59,772 nucleotides of DNA from an uncultured Sutterella sp. Its GTDB lineage: Bacteria > Pseudomonadota > Gammaproteobacteria > Burkholderiales > Burkholderiaceae_F. This document shows positions 7,805 through 17,138 of the stretch, piece after piece. The notes under the pieces are model-generated. The model saw only the letters and a list, made by a program, of their open reading frames with translations, searched no databases and was not told the DNA's origin. Numbering within the stretch: position 1 is the first letter of the stretch; each line of letters begins with the position of its first letter. The stretch spans positions 1 to 59,772 of the forward strand of contig CAAEPH010000002.1 in NCBI GenBank assembly GCA_900757865.1, in the 5' to 3' direction. Made by a program: the position numbers and the translations under genes.

Positions 7805-9793
7805 TCACACATTTAGAGGATCGACTTCAATCGTCCAATTAATACCGGCAGGAACAACAACCCTTTGCTTAAGTTGCCATAAAAAATGGTTCAATTTTTT
7901 CCTATCTAAGGCCTCAATGAGAAGTTGCGCTCGCTCCTGATCTTTAAATCGCATTATAACCATCGGAACAGGATCGAAAACATTGACAGCTCCCTGAGAC
8001 ACGCCATCAGCTAGCTCTGCGACATACGATAAAAAAGAAATAGCTTGATCCAACTCTTGTGCTTGTGCGGAAATTAACGCTTGATGAATAAAAGGTACGT
8101 AATAATTCTGTTCTCTTTCTTTCAGTGTACTGTCTGCAAACTGTTGATAATCTTGTATTAACAAGCTGGAAAAAAAGGGCTCTGTTGGATAGTTTGTTTG
8201 AATCACAACATGGCCTTGTTTGTGTCCACGTCCTGCTCTACCCGCCACTTGCATTAACGTAGAAAACAAATTTTCCTTCGCTCGCGTATCAGGACTCAAT
8301 AATTGCGCATCCACATTTAAAATCACCACAAGACCGATATTTTTGAAATCATGCCCCTTGGCGATCATCTGCGTTCCCACCATAACATTAGCTTTTTGTT
8401 CGTGAAAAACCTCAAAAGCTTTTTCTGCCTCATGCTTACGAGATACTGAATCACGATCAATTCTTAAAAGCTTAATATTTTCGATCTTACTCTTTAGTTC
8501 TTCTTCGATCCGTTCGGTGCCGACCCCTCTCGGTTTTAAATCCAAATTGCCACATTCCGGACACTTAGTGGGAATCTCATATTTCGCACCACAATGGTGA
8601 CATACCATAGAGGAATCATGCTTATGAAAAACTAAGCGTACAGAACAATGCTGGCAAGTGGCTACCCAGCCACAGAAAGAGCAATGAATCGATGGAGAAT
8701 AACCACGACGGTTAATAAAAATAAGAACCTGCTCTCCAGCAGCTAGAGTACGCTGAATGTCTGCGTAGGATCTATCAGTCAATGCTTGATTGCTTTTCTC
8801 AGAATCAGACGTCAATTCAATGGCTGGTAATTCCCCTTCACCTGTTGCCCGATTCTTTAGTGTAAGCAAGGAAAAGGTTCCTCTTTTGACTTTAAGCCAC
8901 GTTTCGAGTGAAGGAGTAGCCGAGCCCAATACAACAGGAATATTGTTCTTGTACGCTCGCCATATGGCTAAATCCCTGGCACTGTATCTCAGACCATCCC
9001 CTGCCTTAAAGGACAAATCATGTTCTTCATCCACAATGATCAAACCCAGATCCTGGAAACTTGCGAAAATGCTAAGGCGAGTTCCGATGACGATTCGTGC
9101 TACCCCTTCATGAGCTGCTAACCACGCTTTCGCTCTTTCACCTTCAGAACAAGCCGAATGCAGTGTCACAATAATTTCGTTAGGGAAACGCGCCTTGATG
9201 CGTTGTTCGAGCTGAGGGGTAAGATTGATCTCAGGCACTAAAAGTAAAACCTGTTTGTTTGCTTGGGACAGCAACCGTTCAATCAAGCGTAGATACACCT
9301 CAGTCTTTCCTGAACCAGTCACTCCAAATAAAACAAATGGCTTATATCCCTCTAATTCGCCAATCCCTTCAAGAGCTCTCTGCTGTTCAGAATTTAAAGG
9401 TGGCGGCACATCCTGACTCAGCTTGTCCGAGGTCGAAAAAGTTCTAAATTTTTCGAGTTGAGTGAGATGATTGCTTCGGGGTTTTCTACGAAAAAAGGCC
9501 GGTAGTGTTGGTAACGCAGCTTCCCCCCAGCTTCTTATGTAGTACTGAGCAGAAAATTTTGTCAATGCCAACCATTCCTGCCGAAGAGGGGCTGTATCCT
9601 TGAACAAAAAATGTAGTTTCTTTAAGCGCCCTGATACGTTCGATGAAGCCTTCAGAGCCACAACGATTCCTGACATTAGTCGAGAACGTACGTTAACCAT
9701 CACGCGATCCCCAATCGCAACTTGCCAATCCTCTGGAACAAGATAGTCCAAAGCAGGTAAATCAGGGACGTCAACTATCACTTCTGCTATCAA
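7805..9793 (-). CDS. priA: Primosomal replication restart helicase
   Basis: PriA rebuilds replication forks away from oriC and reloads DnaB. The 662-aa protein shows the N-terminal 3'-DNA-end-binding domain (IAEVIVDVPDLPALDYLVP), Walker A GVTGSGKTE near residue 158 and the DEEH box. Zinc-binding CxxC pairs lie between about residues 370 and 410 (CSFCGW, CQHC, CHHCG, CPECG), followed by the helicase motif QVAGRAGRG. The start codon is TTG (9791-9793) supported by AGAAGGTGAAGA upstream. The gene stands alone, and a pair of DnaA-box-like sequences lies about 90 bases upstream. Confidence 0.96.
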   Translation of the reverse strand: MIAEVIVDVPDLPALDYLVPEDWQVAIGDRVMVNVRSRLMSGIVVALKASSNVSGRLKKLHFLFKDTAPLRQEWLALTKFSAQYYIRSWGEAALPTLPAFFRRKPRSNHLTQLEKFRTFSTSDKLSQDVPPPLNSEQQRALEGIGELEGYKPFVLFGVTGSGKTEVYLRLIERLLSQANKQVLLLVPEINLTPQLEQRIKARFPNEIIVTLHSACSEGERAKAWLAAHEGVARIVIGTRLSIFASFQDLGLIIVDEEHDLSFKAGDGLRYSARDLAIWRAYKNNIPVVLGSATPSLETWLKVKRGTFSLLTLKNRATGEGELPAIELTSDSEKSNQALTDRSYADIQRTLAAGEQVLIFINRRGYSPSIHCSFCGWVATCQHCSVRLVFHKHDSSMVCHHCGAKYEIPTKCPECGNLDLKPRGVGTERIEEELKSKIENIKLLRIDRDSVSRKHEAEKAFEVFHEQKANVMVGTQMIAKGHDFKNIGLVVILNVDAQLLSPDTRAKENLFSTLMQVAGRAGRGHKQGHVVIQTNYPTEPFFSSLLIQDYQQFADSTLKEREQNYYVPFIHQALISAQAQELDQAISFLSYVAELADGVSQGAVNVFDPVPMVIMRFKDQERAQLLIEALDRKKLNHFLWQLKQRVVVPAGINWTIEVDPLNV

Positions 9794-9878
9794 TCTTCAC
9801 CTTCTCCCTACGTATTGATGTTGCCCTAGAGCATCTCTACAAGCCTTAGTAAGGACTCCTTGGGATTTTCATCTCGCT

Positions 9879-9899
9879 TGTGGATAACTTTGTGGATTA
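9879..9899 (-). promoter_or_regulatory. DnaA-box pair upstream of priA
   Basis: TGTGGATAA at 9879-9887 is a perfect DnaA box on the minus strand. TGTGGATTA at 9891-9899 matches at 8 of 9 positions in the same orientation, 3 bases away. They lie 86-106 bases upstream of the priA start. They could regulate priA or titrate DnaA; this is inference. Confidence 0.45.
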
Positions 9900-10138
9900 T
9901 TTTGTCTAGGTGTTTTAGTTTGTCTAATAGGTATGAGGACCTTTTTCTTATCCAAAACACAATCAAAACTTATTTTTTATTGTATATCAATAGGTTGCAA
10001 TCATTTTACTTTAAATCAAACGAGGTTCCTTAGCTACTATCAAAGAACTTTCAGGTTTTTCTCGTGCCTGTGCATAACCTGCTTGACTTTTAAAAAATCT
10101 TCTGGTTATAAACAGCCTCATCTCTTTCTTTTAACTAA

Positions 10139-10185
10139 AAAGAAAGAAGATAAGGAACCCTTTCCAGAGCCAACCTTATCTTCTT
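10139..10185 (-). terminator. Rho-independent terminator of hemE
   Basis: A 12-bp stem (10144-10155 with 10174-10185) lies 20 bases beyond the hemE stop and is followed on the minus strand by a TCTTTTTAGTT tract. Confidence 0.75.
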
Positions 10186-10204
10186 GAATGTTTTTAGATC
10201 TCTA

Positions 10205-11269
10205 TCAGTGATACTGGCGACTGTAATTATGCACTTCGTCCACCAAGATCTGGACACTTTCCACAGGCGTGTATTGATTAATACCATGGCCTAAATTAAA
10301 GACATGCCCCCCTTGAGCTACGGGACCATAAGCATCCATCACCCGGCGAACCTCACGTCGGATCGTCTCCTCTGTACCGAAAAGAACAAAAGGATCTAAA
10401 TTACCTTGCAGGGCTACCTTATCAGAAACGCGTTCTCGAGCTTTTTTCATATCGGTAGACCAATCTAGCCCAACGGCTTGACAGCCACAGGCTGCAATAG
10501 ACTCAAGCCACTCACCACCACCTTTCGTAAAGACAATGGAAGGAATAACCTCACCATCCCACTCTTTGATCAGACCATCAATAATTTTCTGAATATATTT
10601 CAATGAAAATTGGAGGTAATCAGACGAAGATAACATTCCGCCCCATGTATCAAAAATTTGTACGGCCTGAGCTCCAGCCTGGATCTGAGCATTAAGATAC
10701 GCCGTTACAGCCTGAGCATTAACTTCGAGAATATGTTCAAATAACTCTGGGCGCTGATACATCATCGTCTTCACAGTTCGGAAATCTCGACTTCCTCGTC
10801 CCTCGACCATATAACAAGCCAGAGTAAACGGGGACCCAGAAAAGCCGATTAGGGGAACACGATTGGCTAATGCGCTCCGAATACTCTTGACTGCATCGGT
10901 AACATAACTCAAGGAATCTTCAATTCGAGGTACAGACAACGAATATGCCACCTCTTCCGATTGCACAGGCTTATCAAATACTGGCCCTTCCCCTGACACA
11001 AAATGTAGACCCAGCCCCATTGCATCAGGAATAGTCAAAATATCCGAAAATAGAATTGCTGCATCAAGACCATACCGATCTACTGGTTGGAGTGTGACCT
11101 CAGTTGCAAAATCGGGATTTTGCGCCAACCCCATAAAACTCCCTGCCTTCGAGCGAGTTTCGCAATATTCAGGTAAATATCGTCCAGCTTGGCGCATCAG
11201 CCATACAGGGGTAAAAGAAGTGGATTGCCGCTGGAGTGCTCGCAAAAAAGCATCATTTATTGGTTTCAT
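10205..11269 (-). CDS. hemE: Uroporphyrinogen decarboxylase
   Basis: HemE removes four carboxyl groups from uroporphyrinogen III to give coproporphyrinogen III in haem synthesis. The start region shows PVWLMRQAGRYLPEY, the family's substrate-binding Arg motif. IGFSGSPFTLACYMVEG and the C-terminal GHVFNLGHGI are also family hallmarks. The 354-aa length equals E. coli HemE. The ATG at 11269 follows AAGGAAG with a slightly long spacer; a TTG 15 codons upstream was rejected because the extension is not conserved-looking. It is monocistronic, bounded by a terminator downstream and a 346-nt gap upstream. Confidence 0.96.
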   Translation of the reverse strand: MKPINDAFLRALQRQSTSFTPVWLMRQAGRYLPEYCETRSKAGSFMGLAQNPDFATEVTLQPVDRYGLDAAILFSDILTIPDAMGLGLHFVSGEGPVFDKPVQSEEVAYSLSVPRIEDSLSYVTDAVKSIRSALANRVPLIGFSGSPFTLACYMVEGRGSRDFRTVKTMMYQRPELFEHILEVNAQAVTAYLNAQIQAGAQAVQIFDTWGGMLSSSDYLQFSLKYIQKIIDGLIKEWDGEVIPSIVFTKGGGEWLESIAACGCQAVGLDWSTDMKKARERVSDKVALQGNLDPFVLFGTEETIRREVRRVMDAYGPVAQGGHVFNLGHGINQYTPVESVQILVDEVHNYSRQYH

Positions 11270-11615
11270 GGTGCAAAAGCTTCCTTCATGTCTGGAAAAT
11301 AAGAACTTGGGCAAGATCCAGACGTTATCTTATCGCCACTGAGAATTTCCTTGCTCCCATTGGTAAATAGGGGGAGGAAAACCTTATGAGAGGAGTATCA
11401 CCTCCTCCTAATCGCTTGTACAAAGGTCACCTATCAAACAAATTCGGAGTACTGTTACACAACCAGTCAGTCCGTATGAAGCAAAGACCGCTAACGGGTT
11501 CTGAACGAATCCATCGTATCTTTACCGCAAGGCGTTTTCGATAGGCCAAATAAAGGGGAGTGTAAAAAACGATTTTCAATCTCTCACTCCCCACTCTTAG
11601 CTTAGCCAGAAAACA
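11270..11615. other. Gap between universal stress gene and hemE
   Basis: No gene is evident in this 346-nt stretch. It holds the stress-gene terminator (11549-11592) and a small GC-rich hairpin GAGGAG/CTCCTC (11390-11395 with 11402-11407) in the hemE upstream region, whose meaning is unclear. No reliable promoter could be called. Confidence 0.5.
11549..11592 (-). terminator. Terminator after universal stress gene
   Basis: Stem GGGGAGTG (11555-11562) pairs with CACTCCCC (11585-11592), followed on the minus strand by TTTATTT. The loop is long (22 nt) but AT-rich. Confidence 0.6.
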
Positions 11616-12020
11616 TTAGCGAACAATTAACACCGGACGGTCCACTTGATGTAAAACCTTTTGCGTTTCGCTTCCAAGCAAGAGTGCACCTATGGTACCC
11701 AATCCACGACTAGCCATGACAATAAAAGCCACATCATGTCGTTTGGCACATTCTAGAATACCCGCCGAAACCGTATCGCAGTGCTCAGCAACAACGTCAC
11801 AGTTCACGCCTTTTTCCTGCGCCTTATGCAACACCGCTCTCAATCTATCCTTAACAGGTTCCTCTTCTGAGTCAAAACCCGCTAAAGGAGCCGGTCCGAT
11901 CACAGCAGTCATCCCAATTAAATCAGCACCAAGCTGACGGGATAACTCAACTGCGGTGTCAACTGCTTTATCACTCAATTCAGAGCCATCCGTCGTCACG
12001 AGAATTTTCACAACACTCAT
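11616..12020 (-). CDS. Universal stress protein (UspA family)
   Basis: The 134-aa single-domain protein has the UspA fold signature. ILVTTDGSELSDKAVD is the first strand and nucleotide loop. MASRGLGTIGALLLGSET matches the ATP-binding G-2x-G-9x-G-(S/T) motif near the C-terminus, so it is likely an ATP-binding type. The start at 12020 follows AAGGAAGGC. Partner processes are unknown; the position just past the ATP synthase operon, behind a terminator, indicates its own transcription unit. Confidence 0.9.
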   Translation of the reverse strand: MSVVKILVTTDGSELSDKAVDTAVELSRQLGADLIGMTAVIGPAPLAGFDSEEEPVKDRLRAVLHKAQEKGVNCDVVAEHCDTVSAGILECAKRHDVAFIVMASRGLGTIGALLLGSETQKVLHQVDRPVLIVR

Positions 12021-12124
12021 GTTGCCTTCCTTGAACATGTCATTTTGTCAAATAAGTCAGGTATCAAGAACAACGATTACCTGAATATCTTTATATTTTA
12101 GGCATTGTCCAAGATAAAAACAAA

Positions 12125-12165
12125 AAAATAAAAGGACGTCATCCTATACAAGGAAAACGTCCTTT
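12125..12165 (-). terminator. Terminator of the atp operon
   Basis: Stem AAAGGACGT (12131-12139) pairs with ACGTCCTTT (12157-12165). The minus strand continues into a TTTTATTTTTTTG tract, 29 bases past the atpC stop. Confidence 0.85.
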
Positions 12166-12193
12166 CAAACAAAGGGGTAATATTCTTTGTTTA

Positions 12194-12613
12194 TTAGTGC
12201 TTCTGACGAATCTTACGGATCGCGACAAGCTGAGCACTCAGCGCGGCCATTTCGGCCTCAAGTTTCGCGATTTCAAGTTCGCCCTGAGCCTGCTGACGTA
12301 AATTCTTCGCCTCTTCTAAAGCCATCTTGGCCTTAGCTTCATCAAGATCTTTACTACGAACAGCGGTGTCTGCCAAAACAGTCACACAATCAGGTTGAAC
12401 TTCAAGCACGCCACCAGCGACGAACACCTGTTCAACCTCAGCTTGGCCAGGAAGATGAATTCTGACAAAGCCAGGTCGAATCAACGTAATTAACGGTTCG
12501 TGCCCAGGCAAAATACCTAATTCGCCAGACGTTCCGGGCAACGAAACCAGCTCGGCGTCACCCGAAAAGATAGACTCTTCGGCACTCACGACGTCGATTT
12601 TAATAGTAGCCAT
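12194..12613 (-). CDS. atpC: ATP synthase F1 epsilon subunit
   Basis: The epsilon subunit is part of the F1 central stalk and inhibits ATP hydrolysis. The 139-aa protein has the N-terminal beta-sandwich (VVSAEESIFSGDAELVSLPGTSGELGILPGHEPL) and a C-terminal two-helix region rich in Ala, Glu and Lys (residues about 90-139). It is the last gene of the nine-gene operon, 66 nt after atpD, with a hairpin in the gap and a terminator downstream. Confidence 0.95.
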   Translation of the reverse strand: MATIKIDVVSAEESIFSGDAELVSLPGTSGELGILPGHEPLITLIRPGFVRIHLPGQAEVEQVFVAGGVLEVQPDCVTVLADTAVRSKDLDEAKAKMALEEAKNLRQQAQGELEIAKLEAEMAALSAQLVAIRKIRQKH

Positions 12614-12642
12614 CTTTATGCTCCGTAGTCAGGCGCTCAGCC

Positions 12643-12669
12643 CGATATCCCCCACATTGAAGGATATCG
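12643..12669 (-). repeat. Hairpin between atpD and atpC
   Basis: A perfect 8-bp stem CGATATCC (12643-12650) / GGATATCG (12662-12669) with an 11-base loop and no T run lies in the atpD-atpC gap. It probably affects message stability or relative expression (inference). Confidence 0.45.
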
Positions 12670-12679
12670 AGCAGAGGCA

Positions 12680-14083
12680 TTACTTGAGGGTCTTAGCCTT
12701 TTCAAAGGCTTCGTCAATGGTGCCGACCATGTAGAACGCCTGTTCAGGCAATTCATCACACTCCCCATCAACAATCATCTTGAAACCACGAATGGTTTCC
12801 TTCAGTGGCACATATTTACCAGGAGCCCCAGTAAACACTTCTGCCACATGGAATGGCTGGGATAAGAAGTTTTGAATCTTACGGGCACGCATAACCGTCA
12901 TCTTGTCTTCAGGAGCTAATTCGTCCATACCCAAAATGGCGATAATGTCACGCAACTCTTTATAGCGTTGCAATGTTTCCTGCACACGGCGAGCAACGGT
13001 ATAGTGCTCTTCACCGATGATATTGGGGTCAACCTGACGAGAAGTGGAGTCCAATGGGTCCACAGCAGGGTAAATACCCAAAGAAGCAATATCACGGGAC
13101 AACACGATCGTCGCATCCAAGTGGCCGAACGTCGTTGCCGGTGACGGGTCAGTCAAGTCGTCAGCTGGCACATAGACAGCCTGAATAGACGTAATAGAAC
13201 CCGTTTTGGTTGAAGCAATACGTTCTTGCAACTTACCCATTTCTTCAGCCAATGTAGGCTGATAACCCACAGCTGATGGCATACGTCCCAACAACGCGGA
13301 AACTTCAGTACCAGCAAGGGTATAACGGTAAATGTTGTCAATGAACAGCAGAATGTCGCGGCCTTCATCACGGAAAGCTTCCGCCATGGTCAAGCCCGTC
13401 AAAGCCACACGTAAGCGGTTTCCTGGAGGCTCGTTCATCTGACCGAACACCATTGCCACTTTATCCAAAACCTTGGACTCTTCCATTTCGTGGTAGAAGT
13501 CATTACCTTCACGGGTACGTTCACCCACGCCGGCAAAAACTGAATAACCACCATAGGCCTTAGCAATGTTATTGATCAGTTCCATCATGTTGACCGTCTT
13601 ACCGACGCCAGCACCACCGAACAAACCAACCTTACCGCCCTTAGCAAATGGGCAAATCAAGTCAATAACTTTGATGCCCGTTTCTAACAATTCAACGGTA
13701 GAAGATAATTCATCAAATTTCGGAGCCTGACGGTGAATTTCACGCAACTCTTCCGAACCGATTTCGCCACAATCGTCGATTGGACGACCGAGCACATCCA
13801 TAATACGACCAAGGGTCTTAGGACCAACTGGCACAGAAATGCCACGGCCCGTGCTCTTGACCTTCATACCACGTTGCAGGCCTTCAGAAGAGCCCATGGC
13901 AATGGAACGAACCACGCCGTCACCCAACTGTTGCTGCACTTCAAAGGTCAGGCCGGCCTCGGCCAGGGTATTGCTCTCATCCTTCTCTAGGACAAGCGCT
14001 TCGTAAACCTTAGGCATCGCGTCACGGGGGAACTCAATGTCCACCACGGCGCCAATGACCTGAACGATCTGTCCGATACTCAT
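12680..14083 (-). CDS. atpD: ATP synthase F1 beta subunit
   Basis: This is the catalytic subunit of the F1 hexamer. The Walker A motif GGAGVGKT sits near residue 150. The catalytic Glu of GVGERTREGND, the Walker B LLFIDNIYRYT and the DDLTDPSPATTF segment are present. The 467-aa length is normal for Proteobacteria. It is followed by atpC and preceded by atpG in the standard order. Confidence 0.98.
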   Translation of the reverse strand: MSIGQIVQVIGAVVDIEFPRDAMPKVYEALVLEKDESNTLAEAGLTFEVQQQLGDGVVRSIAMGSSEGLQRGMKVKSTGRGISVPVGPKTLGRIMDVLGRPIDDCGEIGSEELREIHRQAPKFDELSSTVELLETGIKVIDLICPFAKGGKVGLFGGAGVGKTVNMMELINNIAKAYGGYSVFAGVGERTREGNDFYHEMEESKVLDKVAMVFGQMNEPPGNRLRVALTGLTMAEAFRDEGRDILLFIDNIYRYTLAGTEVSALLGRMPSAVGYQPTLAEEMGKLQERIASTKTGSITSIQAVYVPADDLTDPSPATTFGHLDATIVLSRDIASLGIYPAVDPLDSTSRQVDPNIIGEEHYTVARRVQETLQRYKELRDIIAILGMDELAPEDKMTVMRARKIQNFLSQPFHVAEVFTGAPGKYVPLKETIRGFKMIVDGECDELPEQAFYMVGTIDEAFEKAKTLK

Positions 14084-14116
14084 GGGTTTTCCTCAGTTAT
14101 CGAATACTTAATTCTG

Positions 14117-14995
14117 TTAAGACACCGCCGCGGCACCACCAACGATTTCTGTAATTTCCTTGGTAATACCGGCTTGGCGCGTCTTGTTGTAGACCAATTG
14201 CAAATCATCAATAAGCTTCTTAGCGTTATCCGAAGCGGCTTTCATAGCCACCATACGCGCACTTTGTTCAGAAGCCATATTTTCAGCAACGGCCTGATAA
14301 ATCAATGCTTCAACATAACGTTTGAGCAACTCATCAAGAACAGTTTCAGCGTCCGGTTCATAGAGATAATCCCATGAAAAGGTACGACTTTCGTCTTTGC
14401 CGTCTAAGTACTCATCCGTCAAAGGCAAAAGCTGTTCTATAACAACCTGCTGCTTCATAGCGTTAATGAAGCGGGAATAGGCCAGATGCACTGCATCCAC
14501 CTTACCATCCATATAATCCTGGATCTGCACTCGAATAGCACCGATCAGGCGATCTAAATTAGGACGGTCACCAAGCTGTACAACTTGGCTCACAAGTGGA
14601 ATATTGAGGTGCTGTAAGAAAGCAAGACCTTTATTACCAATGGCTGTCGCTTGGACAGACTTACCTTCGGCAGCCCAGTCCTTCACTTTCTGAAGGACTT
14701 GACGCTGAATATTGGTATTCAAAGGACCCGCTAACCCTTTATCGGTCGTCACAACAATAATGCCAACCTTTTTTGCACCATCATGTTCGACGAGGAAAGG
14801 ATGTTTGTATTCAGAGTTAGCTCTCGCTAAATGCGAGCAGATCACTCGAATTTTGTCACCATAGGGGCGAGCCGCCAACATCCGATCCTGCGTCTTGCGC
14901 ATCTTCGAGGCCGCAACCATCTCCATCGCTTTTGTGATCTTGCGCGTATTTTGTACGCTCTTGATCTTTACGCGAATTTCCTTTGTACTGGGCAT
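14117..14995 (-). CDS. atpG: ATP synthase F1 gamma subunit
   Basis: Gamma is the rotating central shaft of F1. The N-terminal helix STKEIRVKIKSVQNTRKITK is followed by AMEMVAASKMRK, and the C-terminal helix contains ARMVAMKAASDNAKKLI, the two halves of the antiparallel coiled coil. The 292-aa length is close to E. coli (287). It lies 33 nt before atpD. Confidence 0.97.
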   Translation of the reverse strand: MPSTKEIRVKIKSVQNTRKITKAMEMVAASKMRKTQDRMLAARPYGDKIRVICSHLARANSEYKHPFLVEHDGAKKVGIIVVTTDKGLAGPLNTNIQRQVLQKVKDWAAEGKSVQATAIGNKGLAFLQHLNIPLVSQVVQLGDRPNLDRLIGAIRVQIQDYMDGKVDAVHLAYSRFINAMKQQVVIEQLLPLTDEYLDGKDESRTFSWDYLYEPDAETVLDELLKRYVEALIYQAVAENMASEQSARMVAMKAASDNAKKLIDDLQLVYNKTRQAGITKEITEIVGGAAAVS

Positions 14996-15024
14996 AGGAT
15001 TTCGGTCCTCTTAGATATTAAGCC

Positions 15025-16566
15025 TTAGTAAGCGCCAGTCTTCTTGAACTGAGCTATCGCATCCTTCAATTTTGCCTCGATATCCTTATCGAGAGCCTTC
15101 TTGGATTCGATTTCGTCAACAAGAGACGCACAATGAGTCTTTAAGTAATCGCGCATAGCACGTTCGACTCGAAGCGCATCGGCCACTTTCACATCGTCAT
15201 ACGCGCCTTCGTTGACAGCATACAACACGAGAGCTTCTTCCCAAACTTGCAATGGCTGGTACTGAGGCTGCTTCATGAGTTCTGTAACAAGACGACCACG
15301 ATCGAGTTGCTTACGCGTGACCTTATCCAAATCAGAGGCAAACTGAGCAAACGCCGCCAATTCGCGATACTGAGCCAAGGCCAAACGCACGCCACCACCC
15401 AACTTCTTCACGATCTTTGTCTGAGCGGCACCACCCACACGAGACACGGAAATACCTGGGTTAATAGCAGGACGGATACCCGCATTAAACAAGTCCGTTT
15501 CCAAGAAGATCTGACCGTCGGTAATAGAAATAACGTTCGTCGGAACGAAAGCAGTCACGTCACCTGCCTGGGTTTCAATAATCGGCAATGCAGTCATTGA
15601 ACCCGTTTTCCCTTTCACTTCACCATTCGTGAAACGCTCAACATAGGTAGCGTTAACACGAGCAGCGCGTTCAAGGAGGCGACTGTGTAAGTAGAACACG
15701 TCACCTGGATAAGCTTCACGTCCCGGCGGACGACGCAACAGCAAGGAAATCTGACGATAAGCCCATGCCTGCTTCGTCAAGTCGTCATAAACAATTAACG
15801 AATCCTGGCCACGGTCGCGGAAGTACTCGCCCATCGTAGCACCAGCATAAGGTGCAATGTACTGCATAGCAGCAGATTCAGAAGCGGTAGCAGCCACAAC
15901 AATGGTGTATTCCATAGCGCCGTACTCTTCCAACTTACGAACAACGTTCGCAATAGTGGAAGCTTTCTGACCAATAGCGACATACACACAGATGAGGTCT
16001 TTACCCTTCTGATTAATGATCGTGTCGATAGCGACTGCCGTTTTACCAGTCTGGCGGTCACCAATGATAAGCTCACGCTGACCACGTCCAATCGGCACCA
16101 TCGAGTCAATGGACTTCAAACCAGTCTGAACAGGTTGCGAAACAGACTGGCGATCAATAACACCAGGAGCAACCTTTTCGACCACGTCAAACGTCTTAGC
16201 ATTAATTGGGCCCTTACCATCAATAGGCTGTCCCAACGCGTTAACGACTCGACCGATTAATTCAGGACCAACCGGTACAGACAGAATACGTCCCGTTGTT
16301 TTAACGGTATCGCCTTCTGAAATATGTTCGTAGGAACCCAAAATAACAGCACCCACAGAGTCTCGTTCCAAGTTAAGAGCAAGACCATAGGTGTTATTCG
16401 GGAATTCCAACATTTCGCCCTGCATCACGTCGCTTAGACCGTGAACACGGCAAATACCGTCAGTCACCGAGACGACGGTACCTTGCGTGCGAAGATCAGC
16501 GGAAACGCCGAGGTCTTCGATACGCTTCTTCAGCAATTCGCTGATTTCACTAGGATTGAGTTGCAT
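15025..16566 (-). CDS. atpA: ATP synthase F1 alpha subunit
   Basis: This is the non-catalytic nucleotide-binding subunit of the F1 hexamer. It has Walker A GDRQTGKTA near residue 170, LIVYDDLTKQAWAYRQ as the Walker B region, and the family signature PAINPGISVSRVGGAAQ. The length, 513 aa, equals E. coli AtpA. Its start is 18 nt downstream of atpH. Confidence 0.98.
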   Translation of the reverse strand: MQLNPSEISELLKKRIEDLGVSADLRTQGTVVSVTDGICRVHGLSDVMQGEMLEFPNNTYGLALNLERDSVGAVILGSYEHISEGDTVKTTGRILSVPVGPELIGRVVNALGQPIDGKGPINAKTFDVVEKVAPGVIDRQSVSQPVQTGLKSIDSMVPIGRGQRELIIGDRQTGKTAVAIDTIINQKGKDLICVYVAIGQKASTIANVVRKLEEYGAMEYTIVVAATASESAAMQYIAPYAGATMGEYFRDRGQDSLIVYDDLTKQAWAYRQISLLLRRPPGREAYPGDVFYLHSRLLERAARVNATYVERFTNGEVKGKTGSMTALPIIETQAGDVTAFVPTNVISITDGQIFLETDLFNAGIRPAINPGISVSRVGGAAQTKIVKKLGGGVRLALAQYRELAAFAQFASDLDKVTRKQLDRGRLVTELMKQPQYQPLQVWEEALVLYAVNEGAYDDVKVADALRVERAMRDYLKTHCASLVDEIESKKALDKDIEAKLKDAIAQFKKTGAY

Positions 16567-16584
16567 CTTACAGCTCCGATATTT

Positions 16585-17136
16585 TTAAGCGGTGAGCGCT
16601 GATTTCATTTCCGAAAGTCGAGCGCGAATCGAACCATCTAAAAGCTTATCGCCGACACGAATCCGCACTCCCCCAATTAACTCCGGATTTACCGAAACAA
16701 CTGGATGGAGCTTCAAGCCCGAAAACTTTTTAGAAAGCGACTCCAACAAGCTGTCAATTTCAGACTGCCCCATTGGATAAGCTGATTCGATATACGCATC
16801 AGCAACACCTTCAGATAAAAGCTTCAGTTCTCGGAACTGAGTAGCGATTTCAGGCAAAGCTTCAACACGCCCGTTTTCGATGATCACACGCAAAAGGTTT
16901 AAGACTGCCTGGGAACCAAGCTTTCCACAAACCCCAGTGATCAAATCAAAAAGTTGAGCGTTGGACAACTTCGGATCACCAATCATAGAAACTGTCTGAG
17001 GATCACGAGCAACTAAAGCAAGAGCTTCAATCGCTTCAAGTGCCTGAGCCATTTCTTCAGCGCCAGCATTACGATCTTTCAGAGCATCCATAAGTGCCTG
17101 AGCGTATGGGCGCGCAATCGTCGAAAGTTCAGCCAT
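16585..17136 (-). CDS. atpH: ATP synthase F1 delta subunit
   Basis: Delta joins the peripheral stalk to the top of F1. The 183-aa protein begins AELSTIARPYAQALMDAL, the typical first helix. It ends with VNPELIGGVRIRVGDKLLDGSIRARL, the family's C-terminal signature. It starts 2 nt after the atpF stop, consistent with translational coupling. Confidence 0.95.
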   Translation of the reverse strand: MAELSTIARPYAQALMDALKDRNAGAEEMAQALEAIEALALVARDPQTVSMIGDPKLSNAQLFDLITGVCGKLGSQAVLNLLRVIIENGRVEALPEIATQFRELKLLSEGVADAYIESAYPMGQSEIDSLLESLSKKFSGLKLHPVVSVNPELIGGVRIRVGDKLLDGSIRARLSEMKSALTA

Positions 17137-17138
17137 AA

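Larger units (their letters stand above)
9794..10204. other. AT-rich gap between hemE and priA
   Basis: This 411-nt gap contains no convincing gene. An 84-codon frame on the plus strand has low-complexity, Phe/Cys-rich content and lacks a ribosome binding site. It holds the presumed priA promoter region with DnaA-box-like sites (9879-9899) and the hemE terminator (10139-10185). Confidence 0.6.

Noticed and set aside
9933..10187. 84-codon plus-strand frame between hemE and priA
   Set aside because: No ribosome site, low-complexity content, and its end is formed by the hemE terminator hairpin.
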